A stretch of 11,596 nt of DNA. It comes from Phycisphaeraceae bacterium. GTDB lineage: Bacteria; Planctomycetota; Phycisphaerae; Phycisphaerales; Phycisphaeraceae. Within the stretch, counting starts at the first letter, position 1, and each line of letters opens with the position of its first letter. Position numbers and translations under genes: made by a program. This document shows, piece by piece, positions 1-5,884 of the stretch. Below the pieces are notes generated by a model that saw only the letters and a program-made list of their open reading frames with translations, did not search any database and was not told the DNA's origin. The stretch is taken from positions 1-11,596 of the forward strand of contig JANQKH010000246.1 of the NCBI GenBank assembly GCA_028281215.1. The letters are read 5' to 3'.

Positions 1-976
1 CATCCACCCAGTTGAGCAGGTCTTCTTCCGACTTCTGCATCGAACTGACAGGGAACATCACGATCAGGCTCATCACCAAGGCGATGAGCGTGGTGTCGAA
101 CGCTTTGGACAAACCCTTGGTGATGCCCGACAGGGACTCGGTGAGTTTTTCGGTGGAGACGTCGGTTGCATTGATGGCGGAATCGAAACTGCCGACAGCA
201 TCGCTGATGCCGATGACGGTGCCGATGAAACCCAGGATGGGAATCGCCCAGATAAACACCTTGACGGTGGTGTAGCTGGAATCGACAGCGTTGGCGTCGA
301 TGTCGGACTGGGACTGCATGACGGAGGCGACCTCGGCAGCACTGCGCCGCACGCGGAAATGTTCGAGGCCGCGGAGAACGCGGTTGATCAGAAAGCTGCG
401 AGACGGTTCGACCGGCACGCCGCGCACGTGGGTGGTGAAGTGATGCAGGTTCGTCGGCGTGATTTCGTTACCCAACTCGGTAGGCAACAGATCGAACAAC
501 ATCGACGCCGACTGCAACTGGAGTTTGCGCCACTTGAGGAAGACGACGGCGACGGACCAGCCCATCAGAAACAGCAACACGAACGGCACCCAACCGCGGT
601 CGAGAAACAGTTCGCCGAAGTAACTGTTGCGGAACGGCAACAGAATCGCAACGCAACCGGCGGCGAAGATGACACCGAACAACGCGCCGATCAGCATGCT
701 GATGTTGGTGCCGTCGGACCGCTCGGCGTGGGTGTGTGCTTCGGCGGGAGGCGGAGGCGGGGCGGGGTCGCCTTTCTTTCGAGCACGGGCGACGGGAATC
801 GCGCCGGGATCGAGGTGCAACATGGAGTCCGACGATTCATCGGTACCGCCTTCGACTTGCGGCGTCGGCACGGTCACCTGCTTATGGCAATACGGACATC
901 GCGCCCGTTGACCGGCGGCGTCTTCACGAACCTTGAGGCTCTTGCCGCAGTTGCCGCAATCGAATCGGAAGTACAT
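1..976 (-). CDS. Zinc-ribbon MotA/TolQ/ExbB proton channel family protein (partial, C-terminus beyond window)
   Basis: Translation of the minus strand from ATG at 976 gives 325 uninterrupted residues before the window edge. An N-terminal zinc ribbon has C7xxC10 and C27xxC30, followed by a Pro-rich linker (about 35-90). Predicted membrane helices are about 93-114, 129-148, 240-260 and 294-312. The last two carry the MotA/TolQ/ExbB signature: IPILGFIGTVIGI at 245-257 and LSKAFDTTLIALVMSLIV at 289-306. Family knowledge: such proteins form the stator-like channel that couples proton flow to an ExbD/TolR/MotB partner in the inner membrane. A cytoplasmic zinc-ribbon fusion is an addition to the usual ExbB/TolQ plan. 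No Shine-Dalgarno precedes the ATG, but TACCCT lies 6 nt upstream, so the transcript may be leaderless. The upstream methyltransferase ends 36 nt away on the same strand. The partner and energised process are unknown. Confidence 0.9.
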   Translation of the reverse strand, partial: MYFRFDCGNCGKSLKVREDAAGQRARCPYCHKQVTVPTPQVEGGTDESSDSMLHLDPGAIPVARARKKGDPAPPPPPAEAHTHAERSDGTNISMLIGALFGVIFAAGCVAILLPFRNSYFGELFLDRGWVPFVLLFLMGWSVAVVFLKWRKLQLQSASMLFDLLPTELGNEITPTNLHHFTTHVRGVPVEPSRSFLINRVLRGLEHFRVRRSAAEVASVMQSQSDIDANAVDSSYTTVKVFIWAIPILGFIGTVIGISDAVGSFDSAINATDVSTEKLTESLSGITKGLSKAFDTTLIALVMSLIVMFPVSSMQKSEEDLLNWVD

Positions 977-982
977 GAACGT

Positions 983-988
983 AGGGTA
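983..988 (-). promoter_or_regulatory. Candidate -10 box of the zinc-ribbon MotA/TolQ gene (leaderless geometry)
   Basis: Reading the minus strand, GCTACCCT ends 6 nt before the ATG at 976. The hexamer TACCCT keeps the key T, A and final T of a sigma70-type -10 element. A start point about 7 nt downstream would fall on the ATG. There is no recognisable -35 box. The spacing matches that before the genes at 3029 and 4637, which is the main support. Confidence 0.4.
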
Positions 989-1012
989 GCAAACCCCGTG
1001 TACGATGCAGTG

Positions 1013-1519
1013 TTACTGGTCGCTGCGCTTGGTGAAGATACCCCATTGCGACAGCCCGGCAACCTTGCGGACCTGCTTGTCTTCAAAGACCGGCACGGTG
1101 CGCAGATTGACAAGAAAGTCGTGCGGGCTGGTGCGTTTCTGGTTGAGTCCAACCGATTCCAGCATTTTCATCACCCAGTCCATGGAAGGGACGGGCGTGG
1201 TCATGAGTAATTGCCCGCCCTCTTTGAGCAGGTCATAGCATGCCTGGAAACAGTCGACGTGTTCAACGACTTCGAATGCGATGATGTAATCGAAGGATGC
1301 GGCCTCGAGGCCGAGCGATTGCCATTGGTTGATGTCGCCGACGATTTCGGCGGGCGGGACAATGTCCATACCGGTGTAGCCGGTCCAGCCGTTCGCTTTC
1401 ATGTAGTCGCCGACCCAACCGCTGCCGCTGCCGATCTCGAGCACGCGGGCATCCTTGGGAATCGGGTCCAGGAAAAACCGGATTTTCTTGTTTTGGGCGA
1501 TGTTGCTTAAAAACGGCAT
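1013..1519 (-). CDS. Class I SAM-dependent methyltransferase
   Basis: A 168-residue protein with a compact Rossmann methyltransferase core. Motif I is VLEIGSGSG (26-34), the ribose-binding acidic residue is probably D52 in GMDIV, D63 follows in a GDI motif, and FDYIIAFEVVEHV (76-88) is the post-II segment typical of Methyltransf_11-like enzymes. LLKEGGQLLMTTP (97-109) is the beta5 region. It is short for the superfamily, with almost no C-terminal substrate domain. The fold predicts methyl transfer from SAM to a small molecule or lipid in the cytoplasm, but the substrate cannot be read from the sequence. The start is supported by an AAAGGAAG Shine-Dalgarno (1525-1532) about 7 nt before the ATG. 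It lies upstream of and co-directional with the zinc-ribbon MotA/TolQ gene, with a 36-nt gap, and is divergent from the selenoprotein gene. Confidence 0.88.
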   Translation of the reverse strand: MPFLSNIAQNKKIRFFLDPIPKDARVLEIGSGSGWVGDYMKANGWTGYTGMDIVPPAEIVGDINQWQSLGLEAASFDYIIAFEVVEHVDCFQACYDLLKEGGQLLMTTPVPSMDWVMKMLESVGLNQKRTSPHDFLVNLRTVPVFEDKQVRKVAGLSQWGIFTKRSDQ

Positions 1520-1597
1520 CTGATCTTCCTTTCCGCCTGACCGATAATCGCTTGGCCCTTCTACGTAATACAGGGGCCTGACGTTCGCAGTTGGGAT

Positions 1598-1603
1598 TAC
1601 AAT
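1598..1603 (+). promoter_or_regulatory. Candidate -10 box for the selenoprotein gene
   Basis: TACAAT, one mismatch from TATAAT, lies 27 nt upstream of the ATG at 1631 in the 111-nt divergent spacer. This would give a short leader of about 20 nt containing the GGAG ribosome site. No convincing -35 is present at the expected spacing. Confidence 0.35.
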
Positions 1604-1619
1604 GATTCCAACCCCTATC

Positions 1620-1623
1620 GGAG
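1620..1623 (+). promoter_or_regulatory. Shine-Dalgarno fixing the selenoprotein start
   Basis: GGAG followed by a 7-nt spacer precedes ATG 1631. This supports the start that gives a signal peptide, and it shows that translation initiates upstream of the TGA at 1838 rather than only at the internal ATG 1901, which has no comparable site. Confidence 0.6.
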
Positions 1624-1630
1624 CACGTGT

Positions 1631-2968
1631 ATGCTGCGTCAGTCCATTTTCTCATCGGTTGTCTGGATCGCTCTCGCCAGTGTCGCCCTCGGCGCCGGCA
1701 AGCGCGAGGAACAGGTTCGTCAGGACATGAAAACCGTCGGCAACGATCCCAACTGGATCTACAACGATCTGAGCAAGGGCATCGCCGAGGCCAAGCGGCA
1801 GAACAAGCCGATGCTCGTGGTATTCCGCTGTATCCCGTGACATGCCTGCTCCACATTCGATGGGCAGGTTGCTCATCGCGACGCTCAAATCCGTAAGTTC
1901 ATGGACAAGTTTGTCTGCGTCCGCATCATTCAGACAAACGGAATGGACCTGTCGCTGTTCCAGTTTGATTATGACGCCACGTTCACCGCGTTTTTCATGA
2001 ACGCGGACAAAACAATCTACGGCCGCTACGGGACGCGGCGCAGTGGTCATAAAGAAGCCGACGGCGACATGTCGCTTAAAGGTTTCGCCAAAGCGATGGA
2101 AAGCGCGTTGAAATTACACGCAGACTATCCATCGAATCGCACGGCACTGGCCGGCAAGAAAGGACCGGCGCCGCGCTTTGCTCGGCCGGAGTTGTATCCC
2201 TCCCTCAAGGGGCGCTACGGACCAAAGCTGAATTTCAAAGGTGATCAGGTCGTGCGCAGTTGCATTCATTGTCATCAGATTCGCGACGCGGAGCGCAACC
2301 TCGCCCGCGCGTCGGGCAAGCCGATGCCGGACAAGGTGCTGTACCCCTGGCCGGTGCCGGATGTGGTGGGTTTGTCAATTCACACCGATGACCCGACGCG
2401 CGTGAAGACGGTCGAGGCCGGCTCGATTGCCGGCAAGGGCGGCTTCAAAGCGGGCGATCGGATTGTCACGATGGCCGGTCAACCGATTCTTTCAATCGCC
2501 GACGTGCAATGGGTGCTCGAAACAGCGCGGGAACCGTCGCGGATCAAGGCGACCGTGCAGCGCGGCGCCAAGATGATCGATGTGCAACTCGACCTGTCGA
2601 TCGGCTGGCGGCGCGCCAGTGATATTTCGTTCCGCACGACAACGTGGAACCTTCGCCGCATGGGGTTCGGCGGGATGTTCCCCGTCGATCTGACGGACGC
2701 CGAGCGTCGAGCGCGCGGGATGAGCCGCCTGTCGCTGGGGCTTCGTCTGCAACACGTCGGACAGTACGGGCAACATGCGATCGCCAAACGCGCCGGCTTC
2801 GTCAAAGGCGATGTCATCATCGAGTTCGACGGCATCCGCACCCGCAAGACCGAAACCGAATTGCTCGCCTACATCCTTCAAAAGAAGATAGGCGGCGATC
2901 GGGTGAAAGTCACCATCGTGCGCGGCGACCGCAAACTGGAAAAAGTGCTGCCGATTCCGAAACATTGA
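1631..2968 (+). CDS. Exported Trx-like/PDZ selenoprotein with in-frame UGA (Sec70)
   Basis: Read through the TGA at 1838-1840, this is one 445-residue protein. Residues 1-22 look like a Sec signal peptide. Residues 40-75 match the start of a Thioredoxin_7-type fold (WIYNDLSKGIAEAKRQNKP, then MLVVFRCIP), leading into C67-I-P-U70-H-A-C73, where U70 occupies a redox-Cys position. Further on are C211-I-H-C-H215, a c-type haem-like CxxCH, and two PDZ domains (about 246-322 and 365-440, with GFKAGDRI and GFVKGDVI carboxylate-loop regions). The segments on both sides of the TGA are in the same frame, the 20 codons after it contain no stop, and a SECIS-like hairpin follows. I recall this as a planctomycete Trx7/PDZ (seleno)protein type whose relatives can carry Cys at the site. 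It is probably a periplasmic redox protein; the substrate is unknown. The alternative is a nonsense-mutated or mis-sequenced Cys form. The histidine kinase gene follows after 60 nt. Confidence 0.88.
1838..1840 (+). other. Selenocysteine UGA codon (Sec70)
   Basis: TGA is codon 70 of the frame opened at 1631, lying between CCG and CAT. It is followed by C, a context known to terminate weakly. It sits in the thioredoxin-type active site with Cys at -3 and +3. Translation in the same frame resumes with conserved-looking sequence (STFDGQV, then KFMDKFVCVRI). Confidence 0.85.
1858..1878 (+). promoter_or_regulatory. Bacterial SECIS-like hairpin
   Basis: Nine consecutive pairs form between 1858-1866 and 1870-1878 (CGATGGGCA with TGCTCATCG, one of them G-U), closing an apical GGU loop at 1867-1869. 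The tip GCA-GGU-UGC closely resembles the fdhF SECIS tip recognised by SelB in E. coli. The stem starts 17 nt and the loop 26 nt after the UGA, within the range I recall for bacterial SECIS elements. It lies inside the coding sequence, as expected in bacteria. A mutually exclusive 7-bp hairpin (1845-1851 with 1862-1868, 10-nt loop) overlaps it. Confidence 0.8.
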
Positions 2969-3016
2969 CGCAAGGTTAATTTGACGCCGATCCTGCAGTG
3001 AATGCCGCTGTCCGGC

Positions 3017-3022
3017 TAGAAT
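3017..3022 (+). promoter_or_regulatory. -10 box TAGAAT of the histidine kinase gene (leaderless geometry)
   Basis: GGCTAGAAT ends exactly 6 nt before ATG 3029, which would place the transcription start on or next to the start codon. The upstream TTGACG at 2982-2987 is 29 nt away, too far for a -35 partner. No Shine-Dalgarno of normal strength or spacing is present. Confidence 0.5.
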
Positions 3023-3028
3023 CAGGTC

Positions 3029-4588
3029 ATGACCCTCGCGCGCAGGCTCAGCCTCACGACCATTGCCACGACGATCAGCATGGCGGCGATTGCCATTGCC
3101 GCCATGATCGGTCTCAACGGCATGAGCCGCGACATCACTTCTGCGACCGATGGCCTCGACCAGATGGGTCGTGACATCAATATCGCGATGGAAGAGTATG
3201 AAAAACTGCGACGGGTATACGACATCGGTCTGCATGCCGTGCGCGCCCGAACGCTGCTCGATTCGTTCGGCGAACCGTCGGTCATCGTGCAGGAACTCGA
3301 ACGCACGCGATCGAAGTTGGCCGTCTATCTGGAAGACACCGGCGGGGCCGATGACGATGCCGTGCTCACCGTCCTCAAGGATTTGCAGACCAGTGTCGCC
3401 GCCGGTGTGCGCGAAGAGTACGTGCAACTGGTCGACCAGCAGTTCAACCAGGTCATCACGCGCATCGCCGAACTGGCCAAAGACACCTCGAACGACATCA
3501 AGGCGGCGCAGAAGTCAGCCAACGCCGCATCGATCCGCATCGCTCAGGCGCGGCAGTCGGCGGACGAACGCAGACGCACCACAATCGCCATCGTCGCGTC
3601 GCTCGCCGCCGGCATCATTTTGATCGCCGTCGCCGTCAACATCTGGCAGTACGCCAGTGTGATCAATCCATTGAAACGCCTGCGCCGGGGTGTAACCAAA
3701 ATCGCCGCCGGCGAATTCACCGATCGTGTCGACGCCACCGGTGACCGCGAGTTCGCCGACCTCGCCGGCGACTTCAACCAGATGGCCGAGCACCTCGACA
3801 CGCTCTACCGCAGCCTCGAAGACAAGGTGCGTGAAAAGAGCCGCGAACTGGTGCGTTCGGAACGGTTGGCGTCCGTGGGTTTCCTCGCCGCCGGCGTCGC
3901 GCATGAAATCAACAATCCGCTGGGCATCATGTCCGGCTACGCCGAACTTTCACTGCGCAAGATCGACAAGGCGCGCCAGTCCAAAGCCGACATCTCCGAC
4001 GAACTTGAAAAGTCGCTGAACATCATCTGCGAAGAGGCCTTTCGCTGTAAGTCCATCATCGAAAAACTGCTCACGCTCACTCGCGGCGGCGGTGACGAAG
4101 TGCGAAGCGACGTGGACGTCGGACAGGTCGCCGCCGACGTCGCCGAAATGGTCAAAGGGTTGCCCTACTATCGACAGCGCACGCTCGACCTCAACGTCGC
4201 CGGCAATCAGAACGGTGCGCTGGTGATTCATGGCAACGAGACGGAAATCAAACAGGTGCTGTTAAACCTGACCGTCAACGCGCTCGAGGCTGTGCCGCCG
4301 GGCGACGGCCACGTCGATGTGAAAGTCCAACCGCAAGGCGACAACGTCGTCATCACCGTGCGCGACAACGGCAAGGGCATGTCGCCGCAAACGCTCGAGC
4401 ACGTGTTTGAACCGTTCTACACCGAGAAGCGCGGCACATCGGGCGACGGCAGCCGGCACGGCACGGGACTCGGCCTGGCCATCACGCACGCCATCGTCGA
4501 ACAACACGAAGGCCGCATCACCGCCGCCAGTGCAGGCATCAATAAAGGCAGTCTGTTCACCATCGTCCTGCCACGCGAGGTAGCGTGA
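3029..4588 (+). CDS. Membrane sensor histidine kinase (HAMP-HisKA-HATPase)
   Basis: A 519-residue complete sensor kinase. TM1 is about 11-29, an extracytoplasmic helical sensor segment is about 30-183, and TM2 is about 184-206. A HAMP domain (about 207-260) and a short coiled coil lead to HisKA with the H box AHEINNPL, where H292 is the likely phosphorylation site. The HATPase_c domain shows the N box QVLLNLTVNALEA (N413, N417), G1 DNGKG (446-450), F box FEPFYTEK (460-467) and G2 GTGLGLA (478-484). It should autophosphorylate in response to an unknown envelope or periplasmic signal and pass the phosphate to the regulator encoded 48 nt downstream. The sensor region has no PAS or Cache motif that I recognise; it looks like a helical bundle of the four-helix type. 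It follows the exported selenoprotein on the same strand, but a functional link is speculation. Confidence 0.95.
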   Translation: MTLARRLSLTTIATTISMAAIAIAAMIGLNGMSRDITSATDGLDQMGRDINIAMEEYEKLRRVYDIGLHAVRARTLLDSFGEPSVIVQELERTRSKLAVYLEDTGGADDDAVLTVLKDLQTSVAAGVREEYVQLVDQQFNQVITRIAELAKDTSNDIKAAQKSANAASIRIAQARQSADERRRTTIAIVASLAAGIILIAVAVNIWQYASVINPLKRLRRGVTKIAAGEFTDRVDATGDREFADLAGDFNQMAEHLDTLYRSLEDKVREKSRELVRSERLASVGFLAAGVAHEINNPLGIMSGYAELSLRKIDKARQSKADISDELEKSLNIICEEAFRCKSIIEKLLTLTRGGGDEVRSDVDVGQVAADVAEMVKGLPYYRQRTLDLNVAGNQNGALVIHGNETEIKQVLLNLTVNALEAVPPGDGHVDVKVQPQGDNVVITVRDNGKGMSPQTLEHVFEPFYTEKRGTSGDGSRHGTGLGLAITHAIVEQHEGRITAASAGINKGSLFTIVLPREVA

Positions 4589-4612
4589 TGCCACGCGGCT
4601 TGTGTCCCATTC

Positions 4613-4632
4613 ACATGATTTTCCTATCATGT
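4613..4632 (+). promoter_or_regulatory. Inverted repeat over the response regulator promoter (candidate operator)
   Basis: ACATGAT (4613-4619) and ATCATGT (4626-4632) are perfect reverse complements separated by 6 nt. The right arm overlaps the predicted -10 box TATCAT (4625-4630), and ATG 4637 follows 4 nt later. A dimeric protein bound here would block RNA polymerase. The adjacent gene encodes a Fis-type HTH regulator, so autoregulation is plausible. It could alternatively be a small RNA hairpin. Confidence 0.45.
4625..4630 (+). promoter_or_regulatory. -10 box TATCAT of the response regulator gene (leaderless geometry)
   Basis: TATCAT, one mismatch from the consensus, ends 6 nt before ATG 4637, the same distance as in the kinase gene. 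TTGTGT (4600-4605) is a weak -35 candidate with a 19-nt spacer. No Shine-Dalgarno precedes the ATG. Confidence 0.45.
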
Positions 4633-4636
4633 CACC

Positions 4637-5260
4637 ATGACTGACGAGCTGGATTTCAACGTCGACAGCACGCCGAACGTGTTGATCGTGGAAGACGAAC
4701 CGCGTTTGCGCGAGATGTTGCTTCACGCCCTGCCGGACATGGGGTTCACCGGCGCCGCCGCCAAGTCCGGCGAAGAGGGCATCAAGATCATGGAGCAGTC
4801 GCCGCACCAGATCGTGATCCTCGACCTGAACCTGCCGGGCATGACCGGCCTGGAGTTCTTCGAGAAAATCCGAGCCGACTATCCCACCACGCAGGTCGTC
4901 ATCGTTACCGGATTCGGTGATCTGGAAACCGCACAGAAAGCCATTCAGTTGAACGTCGCCGACTTTCTGACCAAGCCTTGTCCACTCGGCGAACTGGAAG
5001 ACGCGTTAGACCGCGCCCGTCGGCGATTGGTCGACCCGGACAAGAAACCGATGTTGGAATTCGCGACCGAGGTGCCGGCTCCGCCCGACGCCGAGGAACG
5101 CGGCGCTGCGACGTTGCAGGAGATCGAACGCGATCACATCCTCGCCGCCCTCCGCCGCAACGACGGCAACCGCAACGCCACCGCCGATGAACTGGGCATC
5201 TCGGTGCGCACGCTCTACTATCGGCTCAAGGAGTATCAGGATCAGGGGTATGACGTGTAG
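4637..5260 (+). CDS. Response regulator, REC plus Fis-type HTH
   Basis: A 207-residue regulator. The receiver domain (about 13-128) has the acidic pair E19-D20, phosphoacceptor D63 in VILDLNLPGMTG, T91 and K113 in FLTKPCP. After a linker, residues about 158-200 form a Fis-type helix-turn-helix (ERDHILAALRRN, then NATADELGISVRTLYYRL). There is no AAA+ sigma54-activator domain between them, so this is the RegA/PrrA/ActR-like two-domain plan rather than NtrC. It probably accepts phosphate from the adjacent kinase and binds DNA. Although it follows the kinase gene by 48 nt, it appears to have its own promoter and an inverted repeat. Target genes are unknown. RegA-family regulators are often redox-linked, but this protein is not demonstrably of that subfamily. 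Confidence 0.94.
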   Translation: MTDELDFNVDSTPNVLIVEDEPRLREMLLHALPDMGFTGAAAKSGEEGIKIMEQSPHQIVILDLNLPGMTGLEFFEKIRADYPTTQVVIVTGFGDLETAQKAIQLNVADFLTKPCPLGELEDALDRARRRLVDPDKKPMLEFATEVPAPPDAEERGAATLQEIERDHILAALRRNDGNRNATADELGISVRTLYYRLKEYQDQGYDV

Positions 5261-5271
5261 GGGAAACGTCA

Positions 5272-5299
5272 GATTCCGGATTGCGGATTGCGGATTTGG
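5272..5299 (+). repeat. Heptanucleotide tandem repeat (GATTGCG-like, 4 units)
   Basis: Four units follow each other: GATTCCG, GATTGCG, GATTGCG and GATTTGG. They lie 11 nt after the response regulator stop. The reverse strand would read as an Asn-Pro-Gln-Ser-Ala-Ile-Arg-like string, a pattern I associate with short dispersed intergenic repeats in several bacterial phyla. No coding function is supported. Confidence 0.6.
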
Positions 5300-5310
5300 A
5301 AACATCGATA

Positions 5311-5327
5311 GGCGATCTTCGATCGCC
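5311..5327 (+). terminator. Perfect 7-bp hairpin, possible terminator of the kinase/regulator unit
   Basis: GGCGATC (5311-5317) and GATCGCC (5321-5327) pair perfectly around a TTC loop. It is 50 nt after the regulator stop. No T-run follows, so intrinsic termination is uncertain; it could instead stabilise the mRNA end or be a protein site. Confidence 0.35.
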
Positions 5328-5368
5328 CGCTAAACGTGCTGTGTTTCATGCCCTGCCTTCAATTTCTC

Positions 5369-5417
5369 CTCTACATTCTTTACCTCCCTTACCTTCTCTA
5401 CCTCCTCAACTCCTCCC
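5369..5417 (+). repeat. Pyrimidine-rich 9-bp degenerate tandem repeat before dtd
   Basis: Five 9-nt units (CTCTACATT, CTTTACCTC, CCTTACCTT, CTCTACCTC, CTCAACTCC) plus TCCC run directly up to the dtd start codon. The strand is almost free of G for about 60 nt from 5357. The dtd ATG therefore has no Shine-Dalgarno, and the mRNA leader would be unstructured if transcription starts upstream. Function is unknown. Confidence 0.55.
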
Positions 5418-5879
5418 ATGCGCATCCTCCTGCAACGTGTGACCCGTGGTTCCGTCACCGTCGCCGACCAAACTGTCGGCGCCATCGATTACGGTCTCGT
5501 GTTGCTCGTCGGCGTCGCACAGACTGATACCGAAGCGGAAGCCGACCGCCTTGCGGAAAAGATCGTCCACCTGCGCATCTTCAACGACGAGGCCGGCAAG
5601 TTCAATCGTTCGTTGCTCGACGTTGACGGCGGCGCGTTGGTCGTGTCGCAGTTCACCCTGTTCGCCGACGCGCGCAAGGGTCGGCGGCCGAGCTTTCAGG
5701 ATGCAGGTCGACCGGAGGTGGCGCAGCCGCTGTGTGACTACTTTGCCAAACGGTTAAAGCAACTTGGGGTCAAGCACGTCGAAACCGGTCGGTTCGGCGC
5801 GGCGATGCATGTTGAAATTCAAAACGATGGACCGGTGACGATCTGGCTCGATAGTGAAGCGTTGGATAAACCCCGGTGA
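5418..5879 (+). CDS. dtd: D-aminoacyl-tRNA deacylase
   Basis: The 153-residue length is close to the usual size of about 145-150 for the bacterial DTD family. It removes D-amino acids (and glycine from mischarged tRNAs) from tRNA, as a cytoplasmic proofreading dimer. The start MRILLQRV is characteristic. The active-site SQFTL motif is at 77-81, followed by ADARKGRRPSF, and the Gly-cisPro region is NDGPVT (136-141) after GRFGAAMHV (124-132). The start follows directly from the conserved N-terminus. It is preceded by a pyrimidine tract rather than a ribosome site, and it converges on the MFS gene with only 5 nt between the stops. No terminator is visible between them. Confidence 0.97.
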   Translation: MRILLQRVTRGSVTVADQTVGAIDYGLVLLVGVAQTDTEAEADRLAEKIVHLRIFNDEAGKFNRSLLDVDGGALVVSQFTLFADARKGRRPSFQDAGRPEVAQPLCDYFAKRLKQLGVKHVETGRFGAAMHVEIQNDGPVTIWLDSEALDKPR

Positions 5880-5884
5880 AATTC

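Noticed and set aside
359..1210. Plus-strand open frame of 283 codons
   Set aside because: It is antisense to the zinc-ribbon MotA/TolQ gene and the end of the methyltransferase. Its product is low-complexity, rich in Arg/Gly/Gln and without recognisable motifs, whereas the minus-strand frames have clear domain signatures.
1631..1840. Pseudogene caused by a nonsense mutation at 1838
   Set aside because: The rest of the frame is intact for over 370 codons, with two good PDZ domains. The stop is specifically TGA, falls on a redox-Cys position, and is followed by a SECIS-like hairpin. Decay would not produce this combination.
1845..1868. Hairpin 1845-1851/1862-1868 as the SECIS element
   Set aside because: It starts only 4 nt after the UGA and has a 10-nt loop without a GG/GU tip. 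The overlapping 1858-1878 hairpin fits bacterial SECIS features much better.
1901..2968. Separate gene starting at ATG 1901
   Set aside because: The same frame continues upstream into a thioredoxin active site with a signal peptide and Shine-Dalgarno at 1631. ATG 1901 lies inside the fold, has no ribosome site, and would give a cytoplasmic fragment.
2982..2987. TTGACG as a -35 box for the kinase gene
   Set aside because: The spacer to TAGAAT at 3017 would be 29 nt, well outside the 16-19 nt usable by a sigma70-type holoenzyme.
2492..3427. Minus-strand open frame of 311 codons across the selenoprotein/kinase junction
   Set aside because: It runs antisense to two well-supported genes, is His/Arg-rich, and has no domain. 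Long antisense frames are common in high-GC DNA.
5282..5357. Small minus-strand ORF of about 26 codons in the regulator/dtd spacer
   Set aside because: It is built from the heptad repeat and hairpin, has no convincing ribosome site, and its composition is that of a repeat read as protein.
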